Shown in pieces: positions 55,042-63,124 of a DNA stretch of 64,000 bases. The stretch is from the NCBI RefSeq assembly GCF_001668675.1, contig NZ_LZKQ01000210.1, positions 1-64,000 on the forward strand, written 5' to 3'. The position numbers were made by a program, and so were the translations under genes. Under the pieces are notes generated by a model. That model was not told the origin of the DNA. It searched no databases and saw only the letters and a program-made list of their open reading frames with translations. Numbering within the stretch: position 1 is the stretch's first letter; the number at the start of each line of letters is the position of its first letter. The DNA is from Mycobacterium asiaticum. GTDB taxonomy: Bacteria > Actinomycetota > Actinomycetes > Mycobacteriales > Mycobacteriaceae.

Positions 55042-57275
55042 CTACCACCATTCCCGCCTCGCTGACAACGCACTATGAGCGGGCCCGGATCTGGACGGTC
55101 GGCACGGATCCGGGGCTGCTGCGATTCCGGCTGGCGGTGCGCACCACCGCCGCGCTGGGATGTTCGATGTTGATCATGGTGGCGCTGACGAGCGCGGCCC
55201 GGCAACCCCTGACGGTGGCGCTGCTCGGCGCCGTGATCACGATGATCGCGGCGCGCTCGGTCAACGAGCCCGACCCGCGTCAGCAGCGAATCACGATGGC
55301 GCTGTTGCCGTTACCGGCGGCGCTGTCCAGCAGCGCCGCCGCGCTGCTCACCCCTTATCAGCTGGCCGGCGAAATCGTCTTCGTGGTCGTGGTGTTCATC
55401 GCCGTTTACGTCCGGCGGTTCGGCCCGCGGGGGCGCGCGCTCGGCATGGTCGCCTTCATGGCCTACTTCTTCAATCTGTTCCTGCGGGCCGGTGTGCACG
55501 AGTTGCCGTGGATGATCGTGGCCATCGTGGTGGGCACGTTCTGCACGTTCGTCATGACCGCATACGTGCTGCCCGATCGTCCAGAACGGGTGCTGCGAGC
55601 CACCATTCGCTCGCTGCGGGCCCGGATGGCCATCGTGGTCGATACCACGGCGGAGGCGTTGCGGGCAGGCCGGCTCGACCAACGCCGTCAACGCCGGTTC
55701 CGGGCCAGGATCTTCCGCCTCAACGAGACCGCTCTGATGGTGCAAGACCAGATCGAAGACAAGGCCAACCCGGCCGTACTATGGCTGGGCGCCGACGGCG
55801 AACACCTCACACCGTGGCTGTTCGATGCCGAACTCGCCGTCGAGTGGGTGGCGATCGCCGGGCAACGCGCGGCATTGGCACAGGCGGAGATATCGACCCC
55901 CACGCGCCTCGCGCTGGCTGCAGCGCTCAGTGAATTAGCTTGGGCCATCCGGCTTCCCGATCCCGCGGGGCTACGCCGCGCAGCGAGCCAAGCACAAGAC
56001 GTCATCGATGCGCAGTCGTCGCCAGGCGATTCCGCCGAGTCCGGCCCAGCGGCGGTTCGTCGCCTGGCCTTGGCGATTATCGCGGCAGCGACGGCGACGT
56101 CGGAAGTCCGGGAAATGATCGAGCGCGCCTCGACCGGTGACGCACCCGAGCGGATCACCGGCGACGACAGCGACGGCGGCAAGGACGAAGACGAGAACGA
56201 ACAACCCGGCCCGGCGCTGCTGCCGACCACCCGGCAAGCCATCCAAGCATCCGTGGCGGCGTCCCTGGCGATCGTCACCGGCGACGCGGTGTCACCAGCC
56301 CGTTGGTACTGGGCGGTGATCGCGGCGTTCGTCGTATTCGCCGGCACCAACACGTGGGGCGACACCTTGACGAAAGGCTGGCAACGCCTGTCCGGCACCA
56401 TTCTGGGTGTGCCGTGCGGCATCCTGGTCGCGACCCTGGTCGCGGGCGACCATACCGCGTCGCTGGTGATGATCTTCGTCTGCCTGTTCTGCGCGTTCTA
56501 TTTCATGCAGGTCACCCAGAGCCTGATGGCGTTCTGGATCACCACCATGCTGGCGCTGCTGTACGGCCTACTCGGCGAATTCAGTCTCGACGTCCTGCTA
56601 TTGCGGATCGAGGAAACCGCCATCGGCGCCGTGATCGGCGTGGCGGTCGCAATTCTGGTGCTGCCCACCAACATTGGGACCACCCTGCGCAATGACACCC
56701 GCGAATTCCTGACGTCGCTCGCGGAGCTGATCGAGACCTCTATCGCCGACATGTTCGATGACGCACGCCCGGACAGCCCCACCGACCGGGCCCGGCGGCT
56801 GGACCGCAAACTGCAACAGATTCGGGCCACCGCCAAGCCGATGCTGGCTGGAGTCGCCGGCTTAGCCGGGCGCCGCGACGTGCAGCGCAGGCTCAGGCTG
56901 TTCGGTGCCTGCGACCGTTACGCCCGGATACTGGCACGCCGCAGCGAGCAGTCCCGGGACTCGGACGCTCCGCAAGAGCTCGCGGCGGCCATCAACGCGG
57001 CGGCCGACCGGATCCGACTGAACATCGAAGCGTTGATCGCGACGCTCGACGGCGCGCACAGCACGGCCGTGGCCTCCGCTGCCGACGCCCTGGACGCGGC
57101 CGAAGCCTTGGCCCGGCAGTATGACAGCAACTTCCGCCTGGCCGAACCCGGGCCCGACCCGCGCACTCACCCGTCCGTGCTGCATCCGCTACGCCAGATC
57201 GACCGGGCAGTCATCGCCGCGGCAACCCATCTCGATGCGGACGCCGTTATCAGGGGGCCGGCCACACCTTCCTGA
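55038..57275 (+). CDS. FUSC family membrane transporter-like protein
   Basis: Membrane protein of 745 residues with two membrane blocks separated by a large cytosolic region, the FUSC (fusaric-acid resistance, aromatic acid exporter) layout. Block one: MLIMVALTSAARQPLTVALLGA to MVAFMAYFFNLFLRAG; block two: WYWAVIAAFVVFAGTNTWGDTLTKGWQRLSGT, then FYFMQVTQSLMAFWITTMLALL. ATG 55038 overlaps the hydrolase stop; the C-terminal end overlaps a small convergent gene by 26 bases. Probably exports organic acids or drugs. Confidence 0.88.
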   Translation: MTTTIPASLTTHYERARIWTVGTDPGLLRFRLAVRTTAALGCSMLIMVALTSAARQPLTVALLGAVITMIAARSVNEPDPRQQRITMALLPLPAALSSSAAALLTPYQLAGEIVFVVVVFIAVYVRRFGPRGRALGMVAFMAYFFNLFLRAGVHELPWMIVAIVVGTFCTFVMTAYVLPDRPERVLRATIRSLRARMAIVVDTTAEALRAGRLDQRRQRRFRARIFRLNETALMVQDQIEDKANPAVLWLGADGEHLTPWLFDAELAVEWVAIAGQRAALAQAEISTPTRLALAAALSELAWAIRLPDPAGLRRAASQAQDVIDAQSSPGDSAESGPAAVRRLALAIIAAATATSEVREMIERASTGDAPERITGDDSDGGKDEDENEQPGPALLPTTRQAIQASVAASLAIVTGDAVSPARWYWAVIAAFVVFAGTNTWGDTLTKGWQRLSGTILGVPCGILVATLVAGDHTASLVMIFVCLFCAFYFMQVTQSLMAFWITTMLALLYGLLGEFSLDVLLLRIEETAIGAVIGVAVAILVLPTNIGTTLRNDTREFLTSLAELIETSIADMFDDARPDSPTDRARRLDRKLQQIRATAKPMLAGVAGLAGRRDVQRRLRLFGACDRYARILARRSEQSRDSDAPQELAAAINAAADRIRLNIEALIATLDGAHSTAVASAADALDAAEALARQYDSNFRLAEPGPDPRTHPSVLHPLRQIDRAVIAAATHLDADAVIRGPATPS

Positions 57276-57561
57276 GCAGGTCGGCCAGTTCCAAGGCGAC
57301 TTGACCCAGCCGCAATTCCACCTCGGGTTGCTGTTCGGGCGGCAGGTGCTGGGTTTCGTTCTGCACGATGCTGGTCTGCCGGTTCAGTTGCGCCAAGCGC
57401 TCCTGTCGCTGCGCCGGGGTCAAGCTGTCCCAGCTGGCATGCAATTCCGACGTTTGTTGTTGCAGCTCTTGCACTTCGGACCGCGGATCTGCGTGCGCGG
57501 AACCTGCCGTCGCCAGCGCGGTGGCGACCAGCACCGCAACTGCTATCGGTGTGATCTTCAT
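57250..57561 (-). CDS. Small secreted protein of unknown function
   Basis: Protein of 103 residues with a clear Sec signal peptide (MKITPIAVAVLVATALATAG with cleavage after SAHA). The mature part is helical and Gln-rich (EVQELQQQTSELHASWDSLTP, RQTSIVQNETQHLPPEQQ), with coiled-coil potential. No family recognised. It runs convergently into the end of the FUSC gene by 26 bases. A GAAGGCTCC-type purine run upstream is the ribosome-binding site. Confidence 0.75.
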   Translation of the reverse strand: MKITPIAVAVLVATALATAGSAHADPRSEVQELQQQTSELHASWDSLTPAQRQERLAQLNRQTSIVQNETQHLPPEQQPEVELRLGQVALELADLLRKVWPAP

Positions 57562-57649
57562 GGAGCCTTCTTTTCGGTCGGACCGGTTCTGCCTCCAGGC
57601 TGCCGCGCATTTCTTGCGAAACTCTTGCGTCCGCCCCCCGCGACGTCAT

Positions 57650-57655
57650 TACCAT
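57650..57655 (+). promoter_or_regulatory. -10 element of a probable leaderless cytochrome P450 message
   Basis: TACCAT (TANNNT) ends five bases before ATG 57661 and no ribosome-binding site is seen. A TTGCGT at 57625-57630 could be the -35. Confidence 0.4.
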
Positions 57656-57660
57656 CTTTC

Positions 57661-58911
57661 ATGGCCGCCCCGAATCTGCCGCCGGGTTTCGACTTCACCG
57701 ACCCCGACATCTATGCCCACCGGATACCGACGCAGGAGTTCGCCGAACTACGGGCGACGGCACCGATCTGGTGGAACGAACAGCCGCCCGGTCAGGGCGG
57801 GTTCGGTGACGGCGGCTATTGGGTGGTGAGCAAGCACCGAGACGTCCGCGAGGTCTCCCTGCGCAGCGACGTCTTCTCTTCGGCCGAGAAGTCCGTCGTG
57901 CCGCGTTATCCGGAAGAGGTGGCGCAGGCGCAGATCGAGCTCGGCCGGTCCTCGATGATCATGATGGACGACCCGGAGCACAGCCGGCTGCGCAAGGTCG
58001 TCGCGCGCGGGTTCACACCTCGCGCGGTCGAACGGCTGCGGGCCGACCTCACCGAGCGGGCCCGGCAGATCGCCGCGCGCGCGGTCGCGGAGGGGTCCGG
58101 GGACTTTGTCCGGCAGGTGGCGTCCGAGTTGCCGCTGCAGGCGATCGCCGGGCTCCTCGGCGTGCCGCTGGAAGATCGCGAGAAGCTGTTCGACTGGTCC
58201 AACCAGATGATCGGCAGCGATGACCCAGAATTCGCCGAGCACGATTCGCTGACGTCGGCTGCCGAAATGATGTGGTACGCCATGCAATTAGCCGAGCGGA
58301 AAGCCAAAGACCCCGGCCCGGACATCGTCACGACGTTGATTCAACCCGATGCGGAGGGCCATCGGCTGTCCGAAGCCGAGTTCGGCATGTTCGTGGTGAC
58401 CCTGGCCATCGCCGGCAACGAGACGACCCGCAACTCGATCACGCAGGGCATGATGGCCTTCACCGACTACCCGGACCAGTGGGAGTTGTTCAAGGCGCAG
58501 CGGCCGGGCACCGCCGCCGACGAGATCATCCGCTGGGCCACCCCGATCACCGCGTTTCAGCGAACCGCTCTGGCAGACACCGAAGTTGGCGGTGTGCGGA
58601 TCAAGAAGGGCCAGCGGCTGGTGATGTTCTACCGCTCGGCGAACTTCGACGAAGAGGTGTTCGACGATCCGTATACGTTCAACATCCTGCGTAGTCCCAA
58701 CCCGCACGTCGGATTCGGCGGCACCGGAGCGCATTACTGCATCGGCGCCAATCTGGCGCGCATGACGGTCGATCTGATGTTCAACGCGATCGCCGACACG
58801 ATGCCCGACCTGACGGCAGTGGGGGAACCCGAGCGGCTGCGGTCGCCGTTCATCACCGGCATCAAGCATTGGCAGGTGGACTACGGGAGCAAATGCCCGG
58901 TCGCCCACTAG
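57661..58911 (+). CDS. Cytochrome P450, CYP125-like
   Basis: P450 of 416 residues very close in pattern to CYP125A1 (Rv3545c), the steroid C26/C27 monooxygenase. Heme-binding loop HVGFGGTGAHYCIGANLARM (Cys axial ligand), I-helix AIAGNETTRNSITQGMMAF, ExxR in ADEIIRWATP, N-terminus PNLPPGFDFTDPDIYAHRIP. CYP125 oxidises the terminal methyl of cholesterol side chains. The start at ATG 57661 lacks a Shine-Dalgarno sequence; a leaderless promoter is likely. It is convergent with an igr-like operon, so it may work with it. Paralogue rather than orthologue is possible, as the place differs from Rv3545c. Confidence 0.9.
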   Translation: MAAPNLPPGFDFTDPDIYAHRIPTQEFAELRATAPIWWNEQPPGQGGFGDGGYWVVSKHRDVREVSLRSDVFSSAEKSVVPRYPEEVAQAQIELGRSSMIMMDDPEHSRLRKVVARGFTPRAVERLRADLTERARQIAARAVAEGSGDFVRQVASELPLQAIAGLLGVPLEDREKLFDWSNQMIGSDDPEFAEHDSLTSAAEMMWYAMQLAERKAKDPGPDIVTTLIQPDAEGHRLSEAEFGMFVVTLAIAGNETTRNSITQGMMAFTDYPDQWELFKAQRPGTAADEIIRWATPITAFQRTALADTEVGGVRIKKGQRLVMFYRSANFDEEVFDDPYTFNILRSPNPHVGFGGTGAHYCIGANLARMTVDLMFNAIADTMPDLTAVGEPERLRSPFITGIKHWQVDYGSKCPVAH

Positions 58912-58951
58912 ATACCCCCCCTCTTCTCCCGCCCCTCTTCTCCCGCCGAAG

Positions 58952-58999
58952 GTGCGCAGATTGCCGGCCTACTCGGCGTGTCGGAGTACATCTGCGCAC
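58952..58999. terminator. Inverted repeat between the convergent P450 and fadD genes
   Basis: GTGCGCAGAT (58952-58961) and ATCTGCGCAC (58990-58999) are perfect ten-base arms around a 28-base spacer. The repeat lies between the ends of the P450 gene (58911) and the fadD17-like gene (59018). It is preceded by a doubled CCTCTTCTCCCGCC (about 58919-58946). A bidirectional terminator is likely, though the long spacer could also be a REP-like element. Confidence 0.5.
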
Positions 59000-59017
59000 G
59001 TTCACGCCCGGCGTGGG

Positions 59018-60595
59018 CTAGCCGGGGACCGGCGCGTACTCCCGACCACGGCCGGCACGCGCCCACAGCACACCTCCGCCGGCGCTGACACCCTCCGAGA
59101 TGAGCTCGCGTTTGAGGATCTTGTTCGTCGCGGTCCGCGGCAGCGCCACATTGACGCGTACGTAGCGCGGCCACGCCTTCGGCGACAAATCGGGTTGAGC
59201 GGCCAGGAAATCACCGAACTGCTTGGGCGTCAATGTCGCTCCGCTGTTGAGCACCAGCGCCGCCATCACCTGATCGCCGACAATCTCGTCGGGGACGGCG
59301 TAGACCGCGACGTGGTTGATCGGGGTCAGGCGTTGCAGGACCCGCTCGATGGGACCGGCCGCCAAGTTCTCCCCGTCCACCCGCATCCAGTCCGCGGTCC
59401 GGCCCGCCAGGTAGATCCAGCCATCGCTGTCGCGGTAGGCCAGATCGCCCGACCAGTACATGCCGTTGCGCATCCGCTCCCGGGTTGCGGCGGGGTCGTT
59501 GTAATAGCCGGTGAAGCCGCCGGCACCGTAGGTGTTGACCAGTTCACCGACGGCGTCGTCGAAGTTGACCAGGGCACCATGCTCATCGAAAACCGCTGGC
59601 GCGCATTCGGTCCCGGCCTCCTGGTGGTACACGCTGACGCCGGGGTAGCCCTTCCCGATCGAACCGCGCGGGGTGCCGTCCTCACGCATCACGACGACGG
59701 CGAACTCACTGGAGCCGAAGCTGTCCACCACCCGGCAGCCGAATCGTCGGGCGAAGTCGTCGATGTCGCGCTCGGTGGCCTCGTTGCCGAAGGCCGCACG
59801 CAAGGTGTTGTCGGCGTCGTCGGGTCGTTCCGGGGTGGCCAGGACGAGCGCCAGCGGCTTGCCGACGTAATTCAGGTACGTCACGCCGTAGCGGCGGATG
59901 TCGGAGAGGAACCGCGACGGCGAGAACTTGGCCGGCACCATCGTCGCGCCCGCCGAGATCGCCACCGCCCAGCCGGCCGCGATCCCATTGGAGTGGAACA
60001 GCGGCATCGCCAGATAACAGACATCGGCGGAGGTGAGCTCGAAGCGCTGCACCAGGCTCGCCCCGCACATCACCGCCATCGCGTGGGCGAACCGCACCGC
60101 CTTGGGGTCGCCACTGGTGCCGGAGGTGAAGATCATGGTGACCGGGTCCGCCCCGGCGGCCTCGCGCGCCACCAAAGGGCTCGCCGACGCCACCGCGTCG
60201 CGGTAGGCCTCGCCATCGACGTCCAGAACCGGAATGTCACCCAGGTCGAGCCCCTCGAGTAACCCGATGTGCTCGGGGTCGGCGAGCACCAATTGGCAAT
60301 CCGCTCTTCGGATATCGGCGGCCAGCCCGGCGCCGCGGCGGGTGGTGTTGATTCCGCACAGCACATAGCCACCAAGTGCGGCCGCCGCCAGGGAGCGCAG
60401 CATCGCCGGCGAATTGCCCAGCAGGGCACCGACATGCAGTGGCCGCGCCCGGTCGATGCGGGACAGCAGCGTCGACGCCTCAGCTGTCGCCTCGGCGAGG
60501 TGTTCGCGCCACGTCCAGGTCCGGTCACCGTGCCGCACGGCGACGGTGTGATCCTCCGCGCGAGAGCGCAGCAGCTGCTGAACCGTCTCAAACAT
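59018..60595 (-). CDS. FadD17-like acyl-CoA synthetase
   Basis: Adenylate-forming acyl-CoA ligase of 525 residues related to FadD17. P-loop MIFTSGTSGDPKAVRF, A5-type SFGSSEFAVVV, A7 YWSGDLAYRD, A8 GRTADWMRVDGENLA, and the catalytic Lys in TNKILKREL near the C-terminus. FadD17 and FadD19 activate cholesterol side-chain carboxylates in M. tuberculosis, which suggests a similar role. It overlaps the DUF35 gene by eight bases (start ATG 60595), the last gene of the operon. Confidence 0.88.
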   Translation of the reverse strand: MFETVQQLLRSRAEDHTVAVRHGDRTWTWREHLAEATAEASTLLSRIDRARPLHVGALLGNSPAMLRSLAAAALGGYVLCGINTTRRGAGLAADIRRADCQLVLADPEHIGLLEGLDLGDIPVLDVDGEAYRDAVASASPLVAREAAGADPVTMIFTSGTSGDPKAVRFAHAMAVMCGASLVQRFELTSADVCYLAMPLFHSNGIAAGWAVAISAGATMVPAKFSPSRFLSDIRRYGVTYLNYVGKPLALVLATPERPDDADNTLRAAFGNEATERDIDDFARRFGCRVVDSFGSSEFAVVVMREDGTPRGSIGKGYPGVSVYHQEAGTECAPAVFDEHGALVNFDDAVGELVNTYGAGGFTGYYNDPAATRERMRNGMYWSGDLAYRDSDGWIYLAGRTADWMRVDGENLAAGPIERVLQRLTPINHVAVYAVPDEIVGDQVMAALVLNSGATLTPKQFGDFLAAQPDLSPKAWPRYVRVNVALPRTATNKILKRELISEGVSAGGGVLWARAGRGREYAPVPG

Positions 60596-60995
60596 CGGCC
60601 GGCCGATACCGCAGCAGGGTGATGTCATCGACATCGCAAAACACCGGCACCACCCGCATGCCGATGCGGATGTCGTCGGGTTCGACGTCCACCAGCTCGG
60701 TGCTGACTCGCGGGCCAGCGTCCCATTCGACGACGGCCGGGAGTTGCGGCAGGTGATCCGACCACGGCGGTCCGGTAGGGCGCCGCGCGACGGTGTAGGT
60801 GTACAAGGTTCCGGCGCCGTCGATTTCGCGCCACTCCAAGTCGTCGGCGAGGGTTCCCGGCGTCAGCGTCCGCGGATAAAAGACGTACTTGCCCGCCGAC
60901 GGCGAATACTGGATCACGATCCGGTGTTCGCGCAGTGCGTCCCAGAACGGCTGGGACACCGGCGTCGGCTCGGGCAGCGGGCGTTGATCGCTCAT
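60588..60995 (-). CDS. DUF35-type OB-fold protein without zinc ribbon
   Basis: Protein of 135 residues that fits the DUF35/OB-fold partner of thiolase-like proteins: PTPVSQPFWDALREHRIVIQ, then YVFYPRTLTP and a C-terminal beta-barrel (GTLYTYTVARRPTGPPW, PAVVEWDAGPRVSTELV). The zinc-ribbon cysteines (normally CxxC ... CxxC) are missing; the aligned part reads QYSPSAGKYVFYPR. In H37Rv the equivalent DUF35 domain is fused to a MaoC domain in ChsH2 (Rv3542c) and docks with Ltp2. Here it is a separate gene; ATG 60995 follows the ltp stop as TGA-C-ATG, with a GTG at 61004 as an alternative. Confidence 0.75.
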   Translation of the reverse strand: MSDQRPLPEPTPVSQPFWDALREHRIVIQYSPSAGKYVFYPRTLTPGTLADDLEWREIDGAGTLYTYTVARRPTGPPWSDHLPQLPAVVEWDAGPRVSTELVDVEPDDIRIGMRVVPVFCDVDDITLLRYRPADV

Positions 60996-60996
60996 G

Positions 60997-62199
60997 TCAG
61001 TCACCCCCCAACACCAGGGCCACTTGTTCGCTCATGATGCCGCCGGTGCCGCTGACGAACGCGATGTTGCAGTCGCGGACCTGTGCGTCCCCTGCTCGGC
61101 CCATGATCTGGCGGGCAGCGTCGACCACGTGGTGCATGCCCCCGGCCATCCCGGCCTGACCGTAGGAGAGCTGCCCGCCGGCGGTGTTCAGTGGGAAGTC
61201 ACCCCGAAACGTCAAGTCACGCTGGGCCAACCACGACATGCCCATGCCTTTTCCGCAGAACCCCGCGTCTTCCAAGGTCATGAGGACGGTGATCGTGTAG
61301 CAGTCATAGATCGATGCGACATCCACGTCGGATCTTTCCAAACCCGACATCGCGAACGCCGTGTCGGCGGCGCGGGCGATCGGCGTGTGCAACAGGTTGT
61401 CGGCATAGGTCGGGGTCTTGTACCGGATATGTTCACCGAATCCCTTGATCCAGACCGGTCGATGGCGGCCACGTCGCGCAACATCGGCGTTGCCGATCAG
61501 GACGGCGGTGCCGCCTTGCACCCGCATCACCGTCTCCAGCATGTGGATCGGGTCGGCGATGATCGGGCTGTTCAGCACGTCGTCGACGGTGATCGATCTG
61601 CCGTGGAAAACCGCACCGGGGTGAGCGCAGGCGTTGACCCGTTGTTGCACCGCAATACTCGCCAAAGCCGCCGCGTCGTAGCCGTATTCGGCCGCATAGC
61701 GCTGAGCGATCTGGGCGTAGGGCGCGTTCTGTCCGACATTGCCGTAGGGAATCTCGAACTCGGCCTGCGGTGAGCCGTAGTTGTTGCTCGACGCCCCGTA
61801 CCACCCCAGCGTGCGGGCGGGCCGCCCCTCGGAGCGAGGGATTTCTAGTGATCCGGGCACTACCGCCAGCACGGCAGCACAGATCCCGAGTTCAACCGCG
61901 GCTGCCGCCCGCCACACCATGCCGGCCGCGGTGGCCCCGCCCAGGTCCACCCGGTCACCGAAGTCCAAAGGGATGCCCAGGTATTCAGACAGCGTGGCCG
62001 GCGCGAACATGTCGGATTCCGTGATGCCGTGGGTCGACAAGCCGTTCACCACCGACGGATCCACCCCGGCATCCTCGATCACCCGTTTGGCGAGCAGGGC
62101 GTACTGATCGAGGGTGAACGACGGCGGTCGGCTCTGCCGCCGTTCGGCCGGCAGTTCCGCGATGCCGATGATGGCGGCCTCACCGCGCAGGCCGGTCAC
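60997..62199 (-). CDS. Ltp2-like thiolase-fold lipid-transfer protein (aldolase family)
   Basis: Thiolase-family protein of 400 residues resembling Ltp2 (Rv3540c), the retro-aldolase of cholesterol side-chain degradation. VDLGGATAAGMVWRAAAAVE stands where thiolases have the nucleophile Cys, which is absent; a conserved Tyr-rich block SIYDCYTITVLMTLEDAGFCG and LNTAGGQLSYGQAGMAGG match the two Tyr regions implicated in Ltp2 chemistry. The start is GTG 62199, overlapping the MaoC stop as GTGA. Its partner is the DUF35 protein encoded next. Confidence 0.85.
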   Translation of the reverse strand: MTGLRGEAAIIGIAELPAERRQSRPPSFTLDQYALLAKRVIEDAGVDPSVVNGLSTHGITESDMFAPATLSEYLGIPLDFGDRVDLGGATAAGMVWRAAAAVELGICAAVLAVVPGSLEIPRSEGRPARTLGWYGASSNNYGSPQAEFEIPYGNVGQNAPYAQIAQRYAAEYGYDAAALASIAVQQRVNACAHPGAVFHGRSITVDDVLNSPIIADPIHMLETVMRVQGGTAVLIGNADVARRGRHRPVWIKGFGEHIRYKTPTYADNLLHTPIARAADTAFAMSGLERSDVDVASIYDCYTITVLMTLEDAGFCGKGMGMSWLAQRDLTFRGDFPLNTAGGQLSYGQAGMAGGMHHVVDAARQIMGRAGDAQVRDCNIAFVSGTGGIMSEQVALVLGGD

Positions 62200-62624
62200 G
62201 TCGTGTCCCGACGGGGCAATGCGACGGTGGCGCTGCCCGGCATCAACACGTCCGCCCCCCGGCGGCAGAAGATGTCGAGGTCGACCAGATTCGGTGCGCG
62301 TTTGCCGGTGACCACGCCGCCGAATGTCAGTTCTTGCTCGGGGTAGGCGATCGCACGGTTCTGCACCGTGAATCTCACCAACCGCCCTGCGCCGCCGATC
62401 CAATCGGTGAGCGCCCGGGACAACAGCGCGGCCTGCAGCGGACCCTGCACCAGCACGTTGTCATAACCCTCCACGTCGCGCGCCCAGTCCTTGTCGTAGT
62501 GGATGCGGTGCCCGTTGTAGGTCGCGGCGCTGAAGAAGAACATCTGCGTCTCGGTCACGGTGACGGTCAAAGGAGCTACCGCATCGCCGTTTTGGACGTC
62601 CTCGAAGAACACCTGTGCGGTCAT
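62196..62624 (-). CDS. MaoC-type hydratase (ChsH1-like)
   Basis: Hot-dog fold protein of 142 residues similar to ChsH1 (Rv3541c). The hydratase-2-type pattern SAATYNGHRIHYDKDWARDV and VQGPLQAALLSRALTDW is seen. In the known cholesterol pathway ChsH1-ChsH2 hydrate the enoyl-CoA of the side chain. ATG 62624 overlaps the previous stop by four bases (ATGA). Confidence 0.85.
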   Translation of the reverse strand: MTAQVFFEDVQNGDAVAPLTVTVTETQMFFFSAATYNGHRIHYDKDWARDVEGYDNVLVQGPLQAALLSRALTDWIGGAGRLVRFTVQNRAIAYPEQELTFGGVVTGKRAPNLVDLDIFCRRGADVLMPGSATVALPRRDTT

Positions 62625-63124
62625 GCGGGCCTGGCAATCATTGACGTGGTTGCTTCGGCGACCAATTCGCGGTGTTGGTTGCGGTATTCGGCGCGCCAGG
62701 TCACCAGCACGAATCGTCCCGAACGGCCTTGTTTCTCCACGATCGATTCGACCATACGCATCATCTCGATCTGGTCGCGGTGGTACGCGGGCAGGTGGAA
62801 TGTGGTGCTTTCGCCACCGGCCATGCGTCGCGGGGCCCGAGGAAACGCGAGGCTGCCGGTCGCCGCCCCGGACGATCCGTCGGGCCGTAGATCGCGTAAC
62901 GCGGCGACGCCGAGGATCGCGTATTGCAGGAACAGCGGCGGGCAGATGATGTCGCGATATCCGTGCGCCCGGGCATAGTCCGGGTCGAACCACAGCGGGT
63001 TGTGGTCTTCGACCGCTGCGGCCCAACGCTGCCAGTCACGCTGGTTCACCTCGCCGGTGGCGGTCGCGACAACGGTGCCGACGCGGGCCGCGGAGTCGGG
63101 ATCTATCAGGCTCTCGGTGCTCAT
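62621..63124 (-). CDS. MaoC_dehydrat_N-type protein (ChsH2 N-half-like)
   Basis: Protein of 167 residues in the FAS1-like dehydratase (PF13452) group: VNQRDWQRWAAAVEDHNPLWFDP, GYRDIICPPLFLQYAILG, STTFHLPAYHRDQIEMMRMVESI. It equals the N-terminal half of ChsH2 (Rv3542c), where the DUF35 half is separate here. ATG 63124 overlaps the dehydrogenase stop as ATGA. Confidence 0.82.
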   Translation of the reverse strand: MSTESLIDPDSAARVGTVVATATGEVNQRDWQRWAAAVEDHNPLWFDPDYARAHGYRDIICPPLFLQYAILGVAALRDLRPDGSSGAATGSLAFPRAPRRMAGGESTTFHLPAYHRDQIEMMRMVESIVEKQGRSGRFVLVTWRAEYRNQHRELVAEATTSMIARPA

